Shown one piece after another: positions 1-5,447 of a stretch of 7,899 bases of DNA. Numbering within the stretch: the stretch's first letter is position 1; every line of letters begins with the position of its first letter. The position numbers and the translations under genes are program-made. Where the stretch lies: contig JBJEHN010000044.1 of the NCBI GenBank assembly GCA_051876105.1, forward strand, positions 1 to 7,899. Reading direction: 5' to 3'. The stretch comes from W2P13-069 sp051876105 (lineage in GTDB: Bacteria > Actinomycetota > Coriobacteriia > Coriobacteriales > QAMH01). The notes beneath the pieces are model-generated. The model saw only the letters and a list, made by a program, of their open reading frames with translations. It had not been told where the DNA came from and made no database searches.

Positions 1-176
1 GCCGTGCTCCTGGCCACCTCGATGATGACCGGCAGCGCCGCGTTGGCGCGCTGCTCGTCGCCGTACAGCGACTCGCACAGCGCTTCGAGCGACTGCATCG
101 CGCTCGCCATGTCGGTCGCGTGGCCAGCGGCCTCGACCTTCTCCTTGTCTGTCATCTGGTGCGTGATCTGCTCCAT
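1..176 (-). CDS. small hypothetical protein, cut by the left window edge
   Basis: I do not recognise this protein. The frame is open from an ATG at 176-174 to base 1, giving 58 visible codons beginning MEQITHQMTDKEKVEAAG and ending VIIEVARST. The start is well supported: GAGAGGAGG lies just upstream on the minus strand (about 186-194), at normal spacing. The sequence is hydrophilic and looks alpha-helical, with no signal peptide or membrane segment. If the window is circular, base 7899 completes an Ala codon and 7898-7896 read TAA, so the full protein would be 59 residues. It lies downstream of the relaxase and the acidic protein on the same strand, but 285 bases and a hairpin separate it from them, so it may have its own promoter. 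A short inverted repeat at 199-216 lies just upstream. Function is unknown. Confidence 0.7.
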   Translation of the reverse strand, partial: MEQITHQMTDKEKVEAAGHATDMASAMQSLEALCESLYGDEQRANAALPVIIEVARST

Positions 177-283
177 GGGCAGGTCCTCCTCTCGCAGCGT
201 GCCCCGGATTGGGCACAGGGAGAGGGTGACACACGGGTTACAAGGGACATGGCCGCGCACACGACGCTCTCGAGGACTGCCGT

Positions 284-406
284 ATGACAGCGCATGTCCA
301 GCGGTGGTGCGACGAACAGAGGATTGCGGAGGTGCTGGAGACCGGTCCCAAGGAGGTCGACAGGCTGCCCGACGGCAGGCCCTACGACGGCCGGCCCTGG
401 TGGTAG
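284..406 (+). CDS. possible 40-residue hypothetical protein
   Basis: A short open frame runs from ATG at 284 to TAG at 404-406. It begins MTAHVQRWCDEQRIAEVLE and ends YDGRPWW. A GAGGA sequence lies about 8 bases before the ATG. The composition is protein-like (charged, helical N-terminus, aromatic C-terminus) and the stop sits a few bases before the hairpin at 414-445, which would suit a gene end. It is divergent from the partial gene at 1-176 and convergent with the gene at 462-836. No family is recognised. The main doubt is length: in GC-rich DNA a 40-codon frame can arise by chance, and a longer minus-strand frame overlaps it, although that one has no good ribosome binding site. Confidence 0.4.
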   Translation: MTAHVQRWCDEQRIAEVLETGPKEVDRLPDGRPYDGRPWW

Positions 407-413
407 GCGCAGA

Positions 414-445
414 GAGGCCCCGACTCGTTGCGGAGCCGGGGCCTC
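414..445. terminator. GC-rich hairpin between convergent genes
   Basis: GAGGCCCCG at 414-422 pairs perfectly with CGGGGCCTC at 437-445 around a 14-base loop. It lies between the stop of the minus-strand gene at 462 and the stop of the small plus-strand frame at 406, where a shared terminator is expected. No clear U-tract follows on either strand, so it may be a weak terminator or an mRNA 3'-end stabiliser. Confidence 0.45.
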
Positions 446-461
446 GGTCCGTACTCCCGCC

Positions 462-836
462 CTACTTGTCCAAGCGGCTGGAGCGGAAGAAGACGCTGCC
501 GTCGATGGCCACGACATCGACGTTGTCGTCAGCCCATGCCATGTACTCTTCGCGGGTGTCTGAGGCGTGAGGAGCCATGAAAGCCTCGATAGACCAGTAG
601 TCGTCGATCAGCCTGGTGTCGCTCCAGAGGTTCATTTTGTTTCCGTACTCATCTACTTCCTCACCGGTCTTGTGGGTCGCGTGCTTCTGCACGGCGAGCC
701 CGAAGACGTCGTGCGTTTCCCAGTAAAGCCAAGAGACCTCATGGACCGTAAGCTCCTCGCCCTCGCCGTAGGTTGCGTAGCTCTCGAACGCCCCGTGCCT
801 CTCGCCCTCGGGCGCCCACCATATGGTCACCACCAT
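462..836 (-). CDS. acidic Trp-rich hypothetical protein, coupled to the relaxase
   Basis: A 124-residue protein of no family I recognise, beginning MVVTIWWAPEGERHG. The relaxase stop TGA (840-838) is followed by one base and then this ATG (836-834). GAGAGGAG within the relaxase 3' end serves as Shine-Dalgarno, so translation is almost certainly coupled and the two form an operon. It is strongly acidic: I count 25 Asp/Glu against 9 Lys/Arg, with 7 Trp. There is no signal peptide, membrane segment or cysteine cluster, so it is probably a soluble cytoplasmic protein. The gene ends with TAG just before the hairpin at 414-445. Being in a mobilization operon, it might act in the relaxosome or protect incoming DNA (several anti-restriction proteins are acidic DNA mimics), but no sequence motif shows either role. 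Confidence 0.75.
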   Translation of the reverse strand: MVVTIWWAPEGERHGAFESYATYGEGEELTVHEVSWLYWETHDVFGLAVQKHATHKTGEEVDEYGNKMNLWSDTRLIDDYWSIEAFMAPHASDTREEYMAWADDNVDVVAIDGSVFFRSSRLDK

Positions 837-837
837 G

Positions 838-2196
838 TCATCTGCTCCTCTCGTACTCGATGCCAGTCTCCGGCTCGCGCTCGAGCAGGATCCTGGACTG
901 CTCCCTCACATAGACCTCGCGCGCAGGCTCGCGCTGCAGCAGCCTGGCGTTTGTCATCGCTGCGGTCCTCGCCAGAGGTTCGGCCCGCATGTCTGTGAGC
1001 CCCGCCTCGCGCTGCCCCCTCTCCTGGGTGCGCGGGTTGTCGAGGCTGTCTGCAAGCACCGAGCGAACGCGCTGCAGGCGCTCCTGCATGCCCATGCCGA
1101 CCTCGCGCGCGGCCTCCCTGACCTGCTCGACCCTCTCGCGCCCGTACTCGGCGACGCGCTCGTACGTCCGCTCCAGCCCGGCCCTGACCTGCTCGTGGAC
1201 GCGCTCCAGCTCGATCTCGAGCTCCCTCAGGCGCTCCCGTATCGCAAGGTTGACCCTCTCCAGCTCGCGCTCGAGCCTCTCGATGAGGCGGTTAGCCTCC
1301 TCGACCTCCAGGTTGTGCTGGCGCACGTCGGTGACAGGCTCGTAATCCTCGCCGCGCTCGTAGGCGCGCTCCTGAGCCTCGCGCTCGATGGCGCGCACGG
1401 CGTAGCCCTCGTGCACCATGGGCTCGCGCTCGATGCCCTGCTCCTCGTAGCTGCGGTAGTCGACGCGCACCTCGTAGCCGGCGCGCTCGAGGTAGTCGTT
1501 GGCGCGGTCCTGCCACTGGTCGCGCCACCTCTCGAGCTGGTCGGTGTCGTTCCAGCCGTTGTTGATGTAGACGGTGGTCTGCACGGGCTGCTTGCGCACT
1601 CGGTCGTGGACAGGGTCGAGGCCCTGCTCCTGCGCCTGGGTCTTGGTGAGCTTCTGGCCGTCGTTGTAGCGGTAGACCTTCTCCCACTCCGCGCCCCTCT
1701 CAAGCTCCTCCTTGAGCTCCTGGGCCGTGAGGTGNNNNNNNNNNNNNNNNNNNNNNNNNNNNNNNNNNNNNNNNNNNNNNNNNNNNNNNNNNNNNNNNNN
1801 NNNNNNNNNNNNNNNNNNNNNNNNNNNNNNNNNNGCCACCCGCTCGGCGATGATCTCGCGGGCGAGCTCGACGGCCTGCCCGTCCGTCAGGTCGTCCGGC
1901 AGCGGGATCATGATCTTTCGCGCGAGCTGGCTGTCCGAGCGGGCCTCGGAGCGCTCGACCTCGTTCCAGAGCTCGGCGCGCTCGCGCAGGCGCTCGGGGG
2001 CGTCCCGCGGCAGCTCTATGCCGAGGTCTGCGACGAGGCGCTCGTGGGGGTGGCTGCGCGAGTAGTCGTGCGTGATGCCGTCGCGCTCGTTGGTGAGGCG
2101 GCTGCGCGAGATGTAGGCGGCGGAGGCGACCGCGCTGGCGGTCCTGCCGCGGGTGACGATCGCGACGTCGGGCTGGATCGAGAGCACCTTGGCCAT
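838..2196 (-). CDS. mobA: MobQ-type (MobA/MobL) relaxase
   Basis: This is the DNA relaxase that nicks plasmid oriT and carries the strand into the recipient. The ATG at 2196-2194 is chosen because GGAAGGAGG lies just upstream; the frame stays open further upstream, but that part has no such signal and translates to low-complexity sequence. The N-terminus has the MobA/MobL pattern: GRTASAVASAAYISRSRL around residues 17-34, with Tyr28 the likely catalytic tyrosine, then THDYSR (42-47), ELWN (75-78) and the conserved LARKIMIPLP and LAREII helices (91-116). The 100-base gap then removes the segment where the family carries its HxH metal-binding motif. After the gap come the family-like WRDQWQDRANDYLERAG and RVDYRSYEEQGIEREP segments, then a long Glu/Arg-rich coiled-coil tail. 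The total is about 452 residues if the gap length is right, and both sides of the gap are in the same frame. No primase domain is fused. Confidence 0.92.
   Translation of the reverse strand: MAKVLSIQPDVAIVTRGRTASAVASAAYISRSRLTNERDGITHDYSRSHPHERLVADLGIELPRDAPERLRERAELWNEVERSEARSDSQLARKIMIPLPDDLTDGQAVELAREIIAERVXXXXXXXXXXXXXXXXXXXXXXXXXXXXXXXXXXHLTAQELKEELERGAEWEKVYRYNDGQKLTKTQAQEQGLDPVHDRVRKQPVQTTVYINNGWNDTDQLERWRDQWQDRANDYLERAGYEVRVDYRSYEEQGIEREPMVHEGYAVRAIEREAQERAYERGEDYEPVTDVRQHNLEVEEANRLIERLERELERVNLAIRERLRELEIELERVHEQVRAGLERTYERVAEYGRERVEQVREAAREVGMGMQERLQRVRSVLADSLDNPRTQERGQREAGLTDMRAEPLARTAAMTNARLLQREPAREVYVREQSRILLEREPETGIEYERSR
1735..1834. other. assembly gap of 100 N inside the relaxase gene
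   Basis: Exactly 100 unknown bases, a common placeholder length. The gap lies after relaxase residue 120. As drawn it would hold about 34 residues, close to what the family needs between its LARE helix and the region after the HxH motif, and the reading frame matches on both sides. The true length is unknown. Confidence 0.98.
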
Positions 2197-2240
2197 CGCG
2201 GGCCTCCTTCCTGGCGCGCGCCGGGGTGGACGGGTTTCGA

Positions 2241-2575
2241 GCAGAGCGCCCCCGGCAGGGCGCTCTGCGAGGCAAGGCCGCGCGCCGCAATCCCGAGCCC
2301 TGCGAGGATTGCGGCGGCCTGCGGCCGCGCAGCGCCCGGCGCCAGCCAGGGCGCGTAGGCTCTTCGCGGCGAGGCTTGCCTCGACCCTCTCGCTTGCCGA
2401 GAGGGGACTCGCCGCGGCAAGCCCGCCGCCAGGCGGGCGCGCAGCGCGCTGTCCGGCGCCCAGCCGGGCACCGCGCGGAGGGCAAGGCCGCCAGGCCGCG
2501 CAGCGAATCCGGCATGCGGATTCGCGGAGGGCAAGGGGCGGGAACCGCCCCGCGCAACATCGCAGCATGCGATGT
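2241..2575. repeat. array of perfect hairpins between relaxase and oriT
   Basis: This non-coding stretch upstream of the relaxase is a near-continuous run of inverted repeats. Perfect stems are: 2241-2251/2258-2268 (11 bp), 2283-2293/2306-2316 (11 bp), 2332-2337/2349-2354 (6 bp), 2365-2373/2408-2416 (9 bp) enclosing 2385-2392/2398-2405 (8 bp), 2421-2427/2432-2438 (7 bp), 2503-2511/2517-2525 (9 bp), 2535-2541/2545-2551 (7 bp) and 2557-2564/2568-2575 (8 bp). Stem sequences differ, but linkers recur: CGGAGGGCAA at 2476 and 2525, GGCAAGGCCGC at 2271 and 2481, and GGCCGCGCAGCG at 2323 and 2494. Frames crossing it translate to low-complexity Arg/Ala/Pro sequence and I reject them as genes. It could serve as structured single-stranded DNA during transfer (priming or protein loading) or as a structured 5' leader for the relaxase mRNA. 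The structure is seen directly; the role is not known. Confidence 0.75.
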
Positions 2576-2605
2576 GGAGAGCCCGCCGCAGGCGCGCAAC
2601 GGTTC

Positions 2606-2658
2606 TGTGTTGCCCTGTAAGGGTAACACATAGTTGCGCACTCCTATAGATAGGAGTG
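2606..2658 (+). other. oriT: candidate oriT with nick site
   Basis: An inverted repeat (2606-2616 with 2620-2630, loop GTA, one G-T pair) is followed directly by TAGTTGCGCACT (2631-2642). The RSF1010/R1162 oriT has the same arrangement: an inverted repeat and then TAAGTGCGCCCT, nicked after TAAGTGCG. The two 12-mers agree at 9 positions, which would put the nick between 2638 and 2639 on the plus strand. A second perfect hairpin follows (2639-2646/2651-2658). The site lies between the divergent relaxase and accessory genes, as expected for an oriT. With this polarity the accessory gene would enter the recipient first and the relaxase gene last on a circular plasmid. Confidence 0.62.
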
Positions 2659-2752
2659 ATAGTTGCTCGCGCCGCCAGCAAGCGGGATGCAACTCGGACG
2701 GATGGGGTATCATCAGGGGCAACCGTTGATTTTTACGAGAGGAGGCGCGAGC

Positions 2753-3388
2753 ATGCGCGACGAGAAGCTCGACAAGCTGCTGGCCAAGCGCGCCAAGCTC
2801 GAGGCTCAAATCAAGGCTGCCAAGAAGGCGGTGAGCGAGGATGCGCGCAAGGCAGACAACCACGCCAAGATGCTCGCCGGGGGCATGGTGCTGTCCAACA
2901 TCGGCGTGTCTTGGAACGAGGTCGACTTCGAACGGCTCGCCATGGCGTTGTCCCGCGTGGCAGACGAGTACAAGAGCTGCACATGCGAGGCGCTCCCCTT
3001 GCAGCAGGCAAAGAAGCGCCTGCGCAACTGGGAGGTCCTGCACAACCCCTGGGGCAGCTATGAGCCGCCGGTCGAGGAATCGACTGAGGAGAAGGCGGCC
3101 GCCGACGAGCCGCAGGACGGCGAAGCCCGAGACGAGGTGAGCGCCGGGGCCGGCCCTGAGGCCGGTGATGGCGCGAGCGATGTCGAGGGGGCCGCTGCCG
3201 AGGCTGAGCCGCAGGTCTACATGACCAGGTACTGGCAGTGCCCAGAGTGCCGCGGCCTGCGCACCTACCCACAGGAGCGCCCCAGCGACACCGAGGTCCC
3301 CTGCGAGAAGTGCGGGGCCGCGAAGATACCCGTCCCGACCGACGTGGCACAGGAAGCAATCGCGAAGTATCGCCGGGAGAACAGCTAG
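2753..3388 (+). CDS. relaxosome accessory (MobC/TraD-like) protein with C-terminal zinc ribbon
   Basis: A 211-residue protein, probably an oriT-binding partner of the relaxase. The ATG at 2753 follows AGAGGAGG at a good distance; an earlier in-frame start at 2663 adds about 30 residues without such a signal. Residues 1-50 form a basic helical segment (KLDKLLAKRAKLEAQ, then ARKADNHAKMLAGGMVL) that resembles the small accessory proteins found beside MobQ relaxases (TraD/DUF3847-like). Residues 107-155 are an acidic, disordered Ala/Glu/Asp linker. Residues 160-190 hold CPEC (163-166) and CEKC (184-187), a four-cysteine zinc ribbon, followed by a short basic helix. The gene is divergent from the relaxase across the oriT region and ends directly on a 30-bp palindrome. 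The accessory role is inferred from position and the N-terminus; the zinc ribbon is unusual for this class. Confidence 0.72.
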   Translation: MRDEKLDKLLAKRAKLEAQIKAAKKAVSEDARKADNHAKMLAGGMVLSNIGVSWNEVDFERLAMALSRVADEYKSCTCEALPLQQAKKRLRNWEVLHNPWGSYEPPVEESTEEKAAADEPQDGEARDEVSAGAGPEAGDGASDVEGAAAEAEPQVYMTRYWQCPECRGLRTYPQERPSDTEVPCEKCGAAKIPVPTDVAQEAIAKYRRENS

Positions 3389-3418
3389 GCCAACTGCCCA
3401 CAGCTGTGGGCAGTTGGC
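3389..3418. terminator. 30-bp perfect palindrome between convergent genes
   Basis: The 15-base arm GCCAACTGCCCACAG is followed with no spacer by its exact reverse complement, starting at the base after the TAG of the accessory gene. A smaller hairpin follows (3419-3424/3428-3433). It lies between the accessory gene (+) and the rep gene (-), so a bidirectional terminator is the simplest reading. No U-tract follows on either strand, and perfect two-fold symmetry also fits a protein-binding site. Confidence 0.55.
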
Positions 3419-3464
3419 GGCTGCGGAGCAGCCGGCGGGGGTACAAGGGTGTTCGCAAGTATCA

Positions 3465-3513
3465 ACCCGGAGGGCAACACCGACACACCGGCCAGGTCGA
3501 CCAGCATGCCTGT
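3465..3513. repeat. 49-bp direct repeat, copy 1 (outside rep)
   Basis: Identical over 49 bases to 3609-3657 and offset by 144 bases. It belongs to a longer imperfect duplication (3465-3608 against about 3609-3752) of the 3' end of the rep gene. This copy lies downstream of the rep stop. On the minus strand it could encode the same TGMLVDLAGVSVLPSG peptide but lacks the in-frame stop at that point. It contains the 10-mer CGGAGGGCAA (3468-3477) that also occurs in the hairpin array near oriT. The rest of 3389-3608 holds no supportable gene. Confidence 0.95.
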
Positions 3514-3545
3514 GCAGCGACTCCCCTCTGTCCCGCCACCAACTA

Positions 3546-3576
3546 GCGGGATACTCGCTTTAACGCTCGTACCCGC
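3546..3576. repeat. hairpin with conserved 14-nt loop, copy 1
   Basis: GCGGG-TAC (with one bulged A at 3551) pairs with GTACCCGC at 3569-3576 around the loop TCGCTTTAACGCTC (3555-3568). The matching hairpin in the second duplication unit has a different stem but 13 of 14 identical loop bases. Confidence 0.7.
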
Positions 3577-3606
3577 AGCAAGACTACCGTTGCAGCCAGC
3601 AGCACA

Positions 3607-5205
3607 TCACCCGGAGGGCAACACCGACACACCGGCCAGGTCGACCAGCATGCCTGTCTCGCAGCGCCCAACGCCCTCGCCACCACCCTGCCCAGCATTC
3701 GCTTTGACGCTCATGCTGGGAGACACAGCCGATGTGTCGCAACGGCGCTCAGCAGCACCAGCAGCCCCATGCCCCTGGGGGCACACACCCACTGCAGCCG
3801 CACCCGGGGGCGCAACTACCAGCTCGGGGGCGATTTTGCAATTTTGCATATCCCTCGAAACCGTCGCCTGGTCCACCTGCAGTATGTCGGCGATGTCTGC
3901 CTGTGAGAGACCTTGGGAAGCCATCTGGGAGGCGTTGTCAGCACGCGCTGCTTTAAGTACGGAGGCCGGGACACCCCCGCGTAGAACGCGGCTCACCGTT
4001 GCTGCGCTCACCCCGAGGGCGGCGGCGATCTCGGCCTGCTTGGCCCCAGCCGCGCGCATGGCACGGATCTCGTCGTTTCGCTGCTCGCGGGCGACGCGCC
4101 TGGCGCTGCGCTCCTGGTCCTTGCGCGACGAGCGGCCAAACCACTCTCCTACCTCGCGCTCAGACAGGCCGAGGAGCTCGGCGATGGTGCTGAGCTTGTA
4201 GTAGTAGGGGCGGTTGTGCTCGCGATAGAAGCGGGTGGCAGACCTGGAGACGCTGGCGAGCTCGGCCCTGGCAAGCGGCTCGGCAAACATGCGGTTGAAA
4301 GCAGCGAGCAGGTCGTCCTGCATGTCGAGGCCGCTGATGCCGTAGATGCCGCGCAGGGTGTTGGCATACAAATGGGCGAGGATGTTGCGCTGGCCCCTGA
4401 CCGCCCCTCGGTGCGCGGTGACGTAGTGCTCGAGGTCGGCGAGGCGCTGGTCGAGGCAGAGGTCGCTGTGCACAGCGGGGCCATCAGGACGGATAGAGGG
4501 CCTGTAGATGCGGCTCTTGCGCACCTTGTCGAGGCGGCTCATGAGCTGACGCAGGCTGTGCTTGCGGCCGGTGTAGTGACGCACGCTGGCCATCTGGTCG
4601 CCGTTGACGGTGCCGGGGGTGCGCATCAGGCGTGCGCGGTCTCCCACGACGGCGCGGTCGACGACGGCGTAGGGCAGCGAGCGCAGCTGCAGGTCCAGCC
4701 AGGCAGCGAGGTCGTGCCACACCATGTCGTAGAGGCGCTGGCCGGCACCGGAGTCGACGGCGTCGCTGCCGCACGGCACCGAACGCTCGAGGCACCAGAT
4801 GAGCTGCATGCCGTGCCCACTATCGACCACCGCGGTGGGGGCAAGCGGGGACGCACCGCCGTCTGTGACGGCCACGAGGCGCTCGTAGAGGTCGTCCTTG
4901 AGAGCGTTGAGATGCCAAGGCGGGTAGTCACCATGAATATCGACGTCGATGGCGATGTTTGCGAGGCTGTAGACGTTGCCGGAGCGGCGGATAGGAGAGC
5001 AGTAGGGGTTGATGGCGTAGTACTCGTGCCGGGCCGGGTCGGGAGCTATCTCGACACTGCGCGACACCGCCGCGGACGCGCCCTTTGACCAGCGGGGATG
5101 CATGCGATGAGTGCAGGCCGCAAGCCAGGGGAGCTGGTACCAGCCCCCTCGATCGTCGTTGCAGACGACGTTGCCGACGAACTCTTGTAGGTTAGATGCA
5201 GTCAT
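3607..5205 (-). CDS. rep: replication initiator with primase-like (AEP) domain and C-terminal HTH segments
   Basis: A 532-residue plasmid replication protein. The ATG at 5205-5203 is preferred because AGGAG lies just upstream; the longer frame would need a TTG at 5241. Residues about 80-200 match the archaeo-eukaryotic primase-type core of plasmid Rep proteins: IAIDVDIHG with Asp87 and Asp89 as metal-binding residues, VVDSGHGMQLIW (126-137, His131), VVDRAV (181-186) and LMRTPGTVNGD (193-203). Residues 260-330 (RGQRNILAHLYANTLRG) resemble the helical primase C-terminal region. Helix-turn-helix-like segments follow at about 338-357, 389-410 (AEIAAALGVSAATVSRVL) and 433-453 (SQADIADILQVDQATVSRDM), which probably bind the origin or the rep promoter. 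The last 75 residues are a low-complexity Gly/Ala/Pro tail that ends in a duplicated 49-bp repeat. The origin may lie in the repeats beside the gene. It is expected to start replication by making primers at the plasmid origin. Confidence 0.85.
   Translation of the reverse strand: MTASNLQEFVGNVVCNDDRGGWYQLPWLAACTHRMHPRWSKGASAAVSRSVEIAPDPARHEYYAINPYCSPIRRSGNVYSLANIAIDVDIHGDYPPWHLNALKDDLYERLVAVTDGGASPLAPTAVVDSGHGMQLIWCLERSVPCGSDAVDSGAGQRLYDMVWHDLAAWLDLQLRSLPYAVVDRAVVGDRARLMRTPGTVNGDQMASVRHYTGRKHSLRQLMSRLDKVRKSRIYRPSIRPDGPAVHSDLCLDQRLADLEHYVTAHRGAVRGQRNILAHLYANTLRGIYGISGLDMQDDLLAAFNRMFAEPLARAELASVSRSATRFYREHNRPYYYKLSTIAELLGLSEREVGEWFGRSSRKDQERSARRVAREQRNDEIRAMRAAGAKQAEIAAALGVSAATVSRVLRGGVPASVLKAARADNASQMASQGLSQADIADILQVDQATVSRDMQNCKIAPELVVAPPGAAAVGVCPQGHGAAGAAERRCDTSAVSPSMSVKANAGQGGGEGVGRCETGMLVDLAGVSVLPSG
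3609..3657. repeat. 49-bp direct repeat, copy 2 (rep 3' end)
   Basis: Second copy of the 49-bp repeat. It encodes the last 17 residues of the replication protein on the minus strand, and the rep stop TGA (3609-3607) overlaps its edge. It also carries CGGAGGGCAA, at 3612-3621. Confidence 0.95.
3691..3720. repeat. hairpin with conserved 14-nt loop, copy 2
   Basis: CCCAGCAT (3691-3698) pairs perfectly with ATGCTGGG (3713-3720) around TCGCTTTGACGCTC. It lies inside the C-terminal tail coding region of rep. A further small hairpin follows at 3722-3727/3733-3738. Confidence 0.75.
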
Positions 5206-5248
5206 CTCGCTCCTGGCGAGCAATGACAGCCACACAATCAAAATCCAT
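5192..5248 (-). CDS. 18-residue leader peptide overlapping the rep start
   Basis: ATG at 5248-5246 opens MDFDCVAVIARQERDDCI and stops at TAA (5194-5192), 14 bases inside rep in another frame. Its codons run through the hairpin that holds the rep Shine-Dalgarno, so ribosomes translating it would expose the rep start. IncFII (tap) and IncI/IncB (repY) plasmids use a leader peptide in this way. Its own Shine-Dalgarno (CAGG about 7 bases upstream) is weak. The same frame is open upstream to 5440, but with no good start there. Confidence 0.5.
   Translation of the reverse strand: MDFDCVAVIARQERDDCI
5206..5220 (-). promoter_or_regulatory. hairpin sequestering the rep Shine-Dalgarno
   Basis: On the rep mRNA, CTCGC and GCGAG pair around the loop CAGGA, directly before the rep ATG. 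The AGGAG ribosome binding site lies across the loop and the 3' arm. Closed, it should lower rep translation; translation of the leader peptide would open it. Confidence 0.5.
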
Positions 5249-5280
5249 GTTCGCCTGGGTACAGCGAACGAGAAACCACG

Positions 5281-5286
5281 TATAAT
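5281..5286 (+). promoter_or_regulatory. -10 box of a promoter opposing rep
   Basis: A consensus TATAAT on the plus strand, pointing away from rep. The -35 candidate 17 bases upstream (GGTACA) matches only the last three consensus bases. A terminator lies 160 bases downstream, which suggests a short untranslated RNA rather than an mRNA. Confidence 0.5.
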
Positions 5287-5397
5287 CGAGGTGTTCTAAG
5301 AAAGAGTGTGTGTGGCCCTCATTTCTCTGGTTGTTAGCTCGGGTACATGCACTTGCGGTCAACGGGATGTTGGCGCATCCCGCCCGCCATAGAACTG

Positions 5398-5406
5398 ATT
5401 CTACCA
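5398..5406 (-). promoter_or_regulatory. possible extended -10 promoter for rep
   Basis: The minus strand reads TGGTAGAAT, an extended -10 element (TGn plus TAGAAT). No good -35 is seen. Transcription would start near 5391 and give a leader of about 140 nt before the leader peptide, overlapping the candidate antisense RNA and its TTGGCG-loop hairpin. Confidence 0.3.
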
Positions 5407-5447
5407 CCATTCCTCGCCCCACGGCGGGGGCGAGGTGCACGAATCAT

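Noticed and set aside
152..517. Minus-strand frame of 121 residues between the first two genes
   Set aside because: It overlaps real starts and the hairpin at 414-445, has no Shine-Dalgarno and shows biased Ala/Arg/Pro composition.
823..2358. Long plus-strand frame, about 511 residues, through the mob region
   Set aside because: It is the antisense shadow of the relaxase: Leu/Ala/Val-rich low-complexity sequence, no ribosome binding site, and no family resemblance.
2197..2631. N-terminal extension of the relaxase frame to 2631
   Set aside because: It runs through the hairpin array, translates to Arg/Ala/Pro-rich sequence and has no good start signal; the ATG at 2196 has GGAAGGAGG.
2645..2650. 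TATAGA as a -10 box for the accessory gene at 2753
   Set aside because: It lies in the loop of a perfect hairpin near the predicted nick and has no matching -35; too weak to call.
3465..3657. CRISPR array
   Set aside because: Only two 49-bp copies, with imperfect further similarity between them and no cas genes; a tandem duplication explains it better.
3449..4201. Plus-strand frame across the duplicated rep 3' end
   Set aside because: Ser/Ala/Pro-rich, antisense to rep codons and repeats, with no ribosome binding site.
4216..5088. Plus-strand frame of about 290 residues opposite rep
   Set aside because: Antisense shadow of rep; the rep frame carries clear primase-like motifs and this one has none.
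5206..5440. 82-residue minus-strand frame upstream of rep as a full gene
   Set aside because: Only the last 18 codons have a usable ATG; the upstream part starts at GTG without a Shine-Dalgarno and overlaps the predicted rep promoter.
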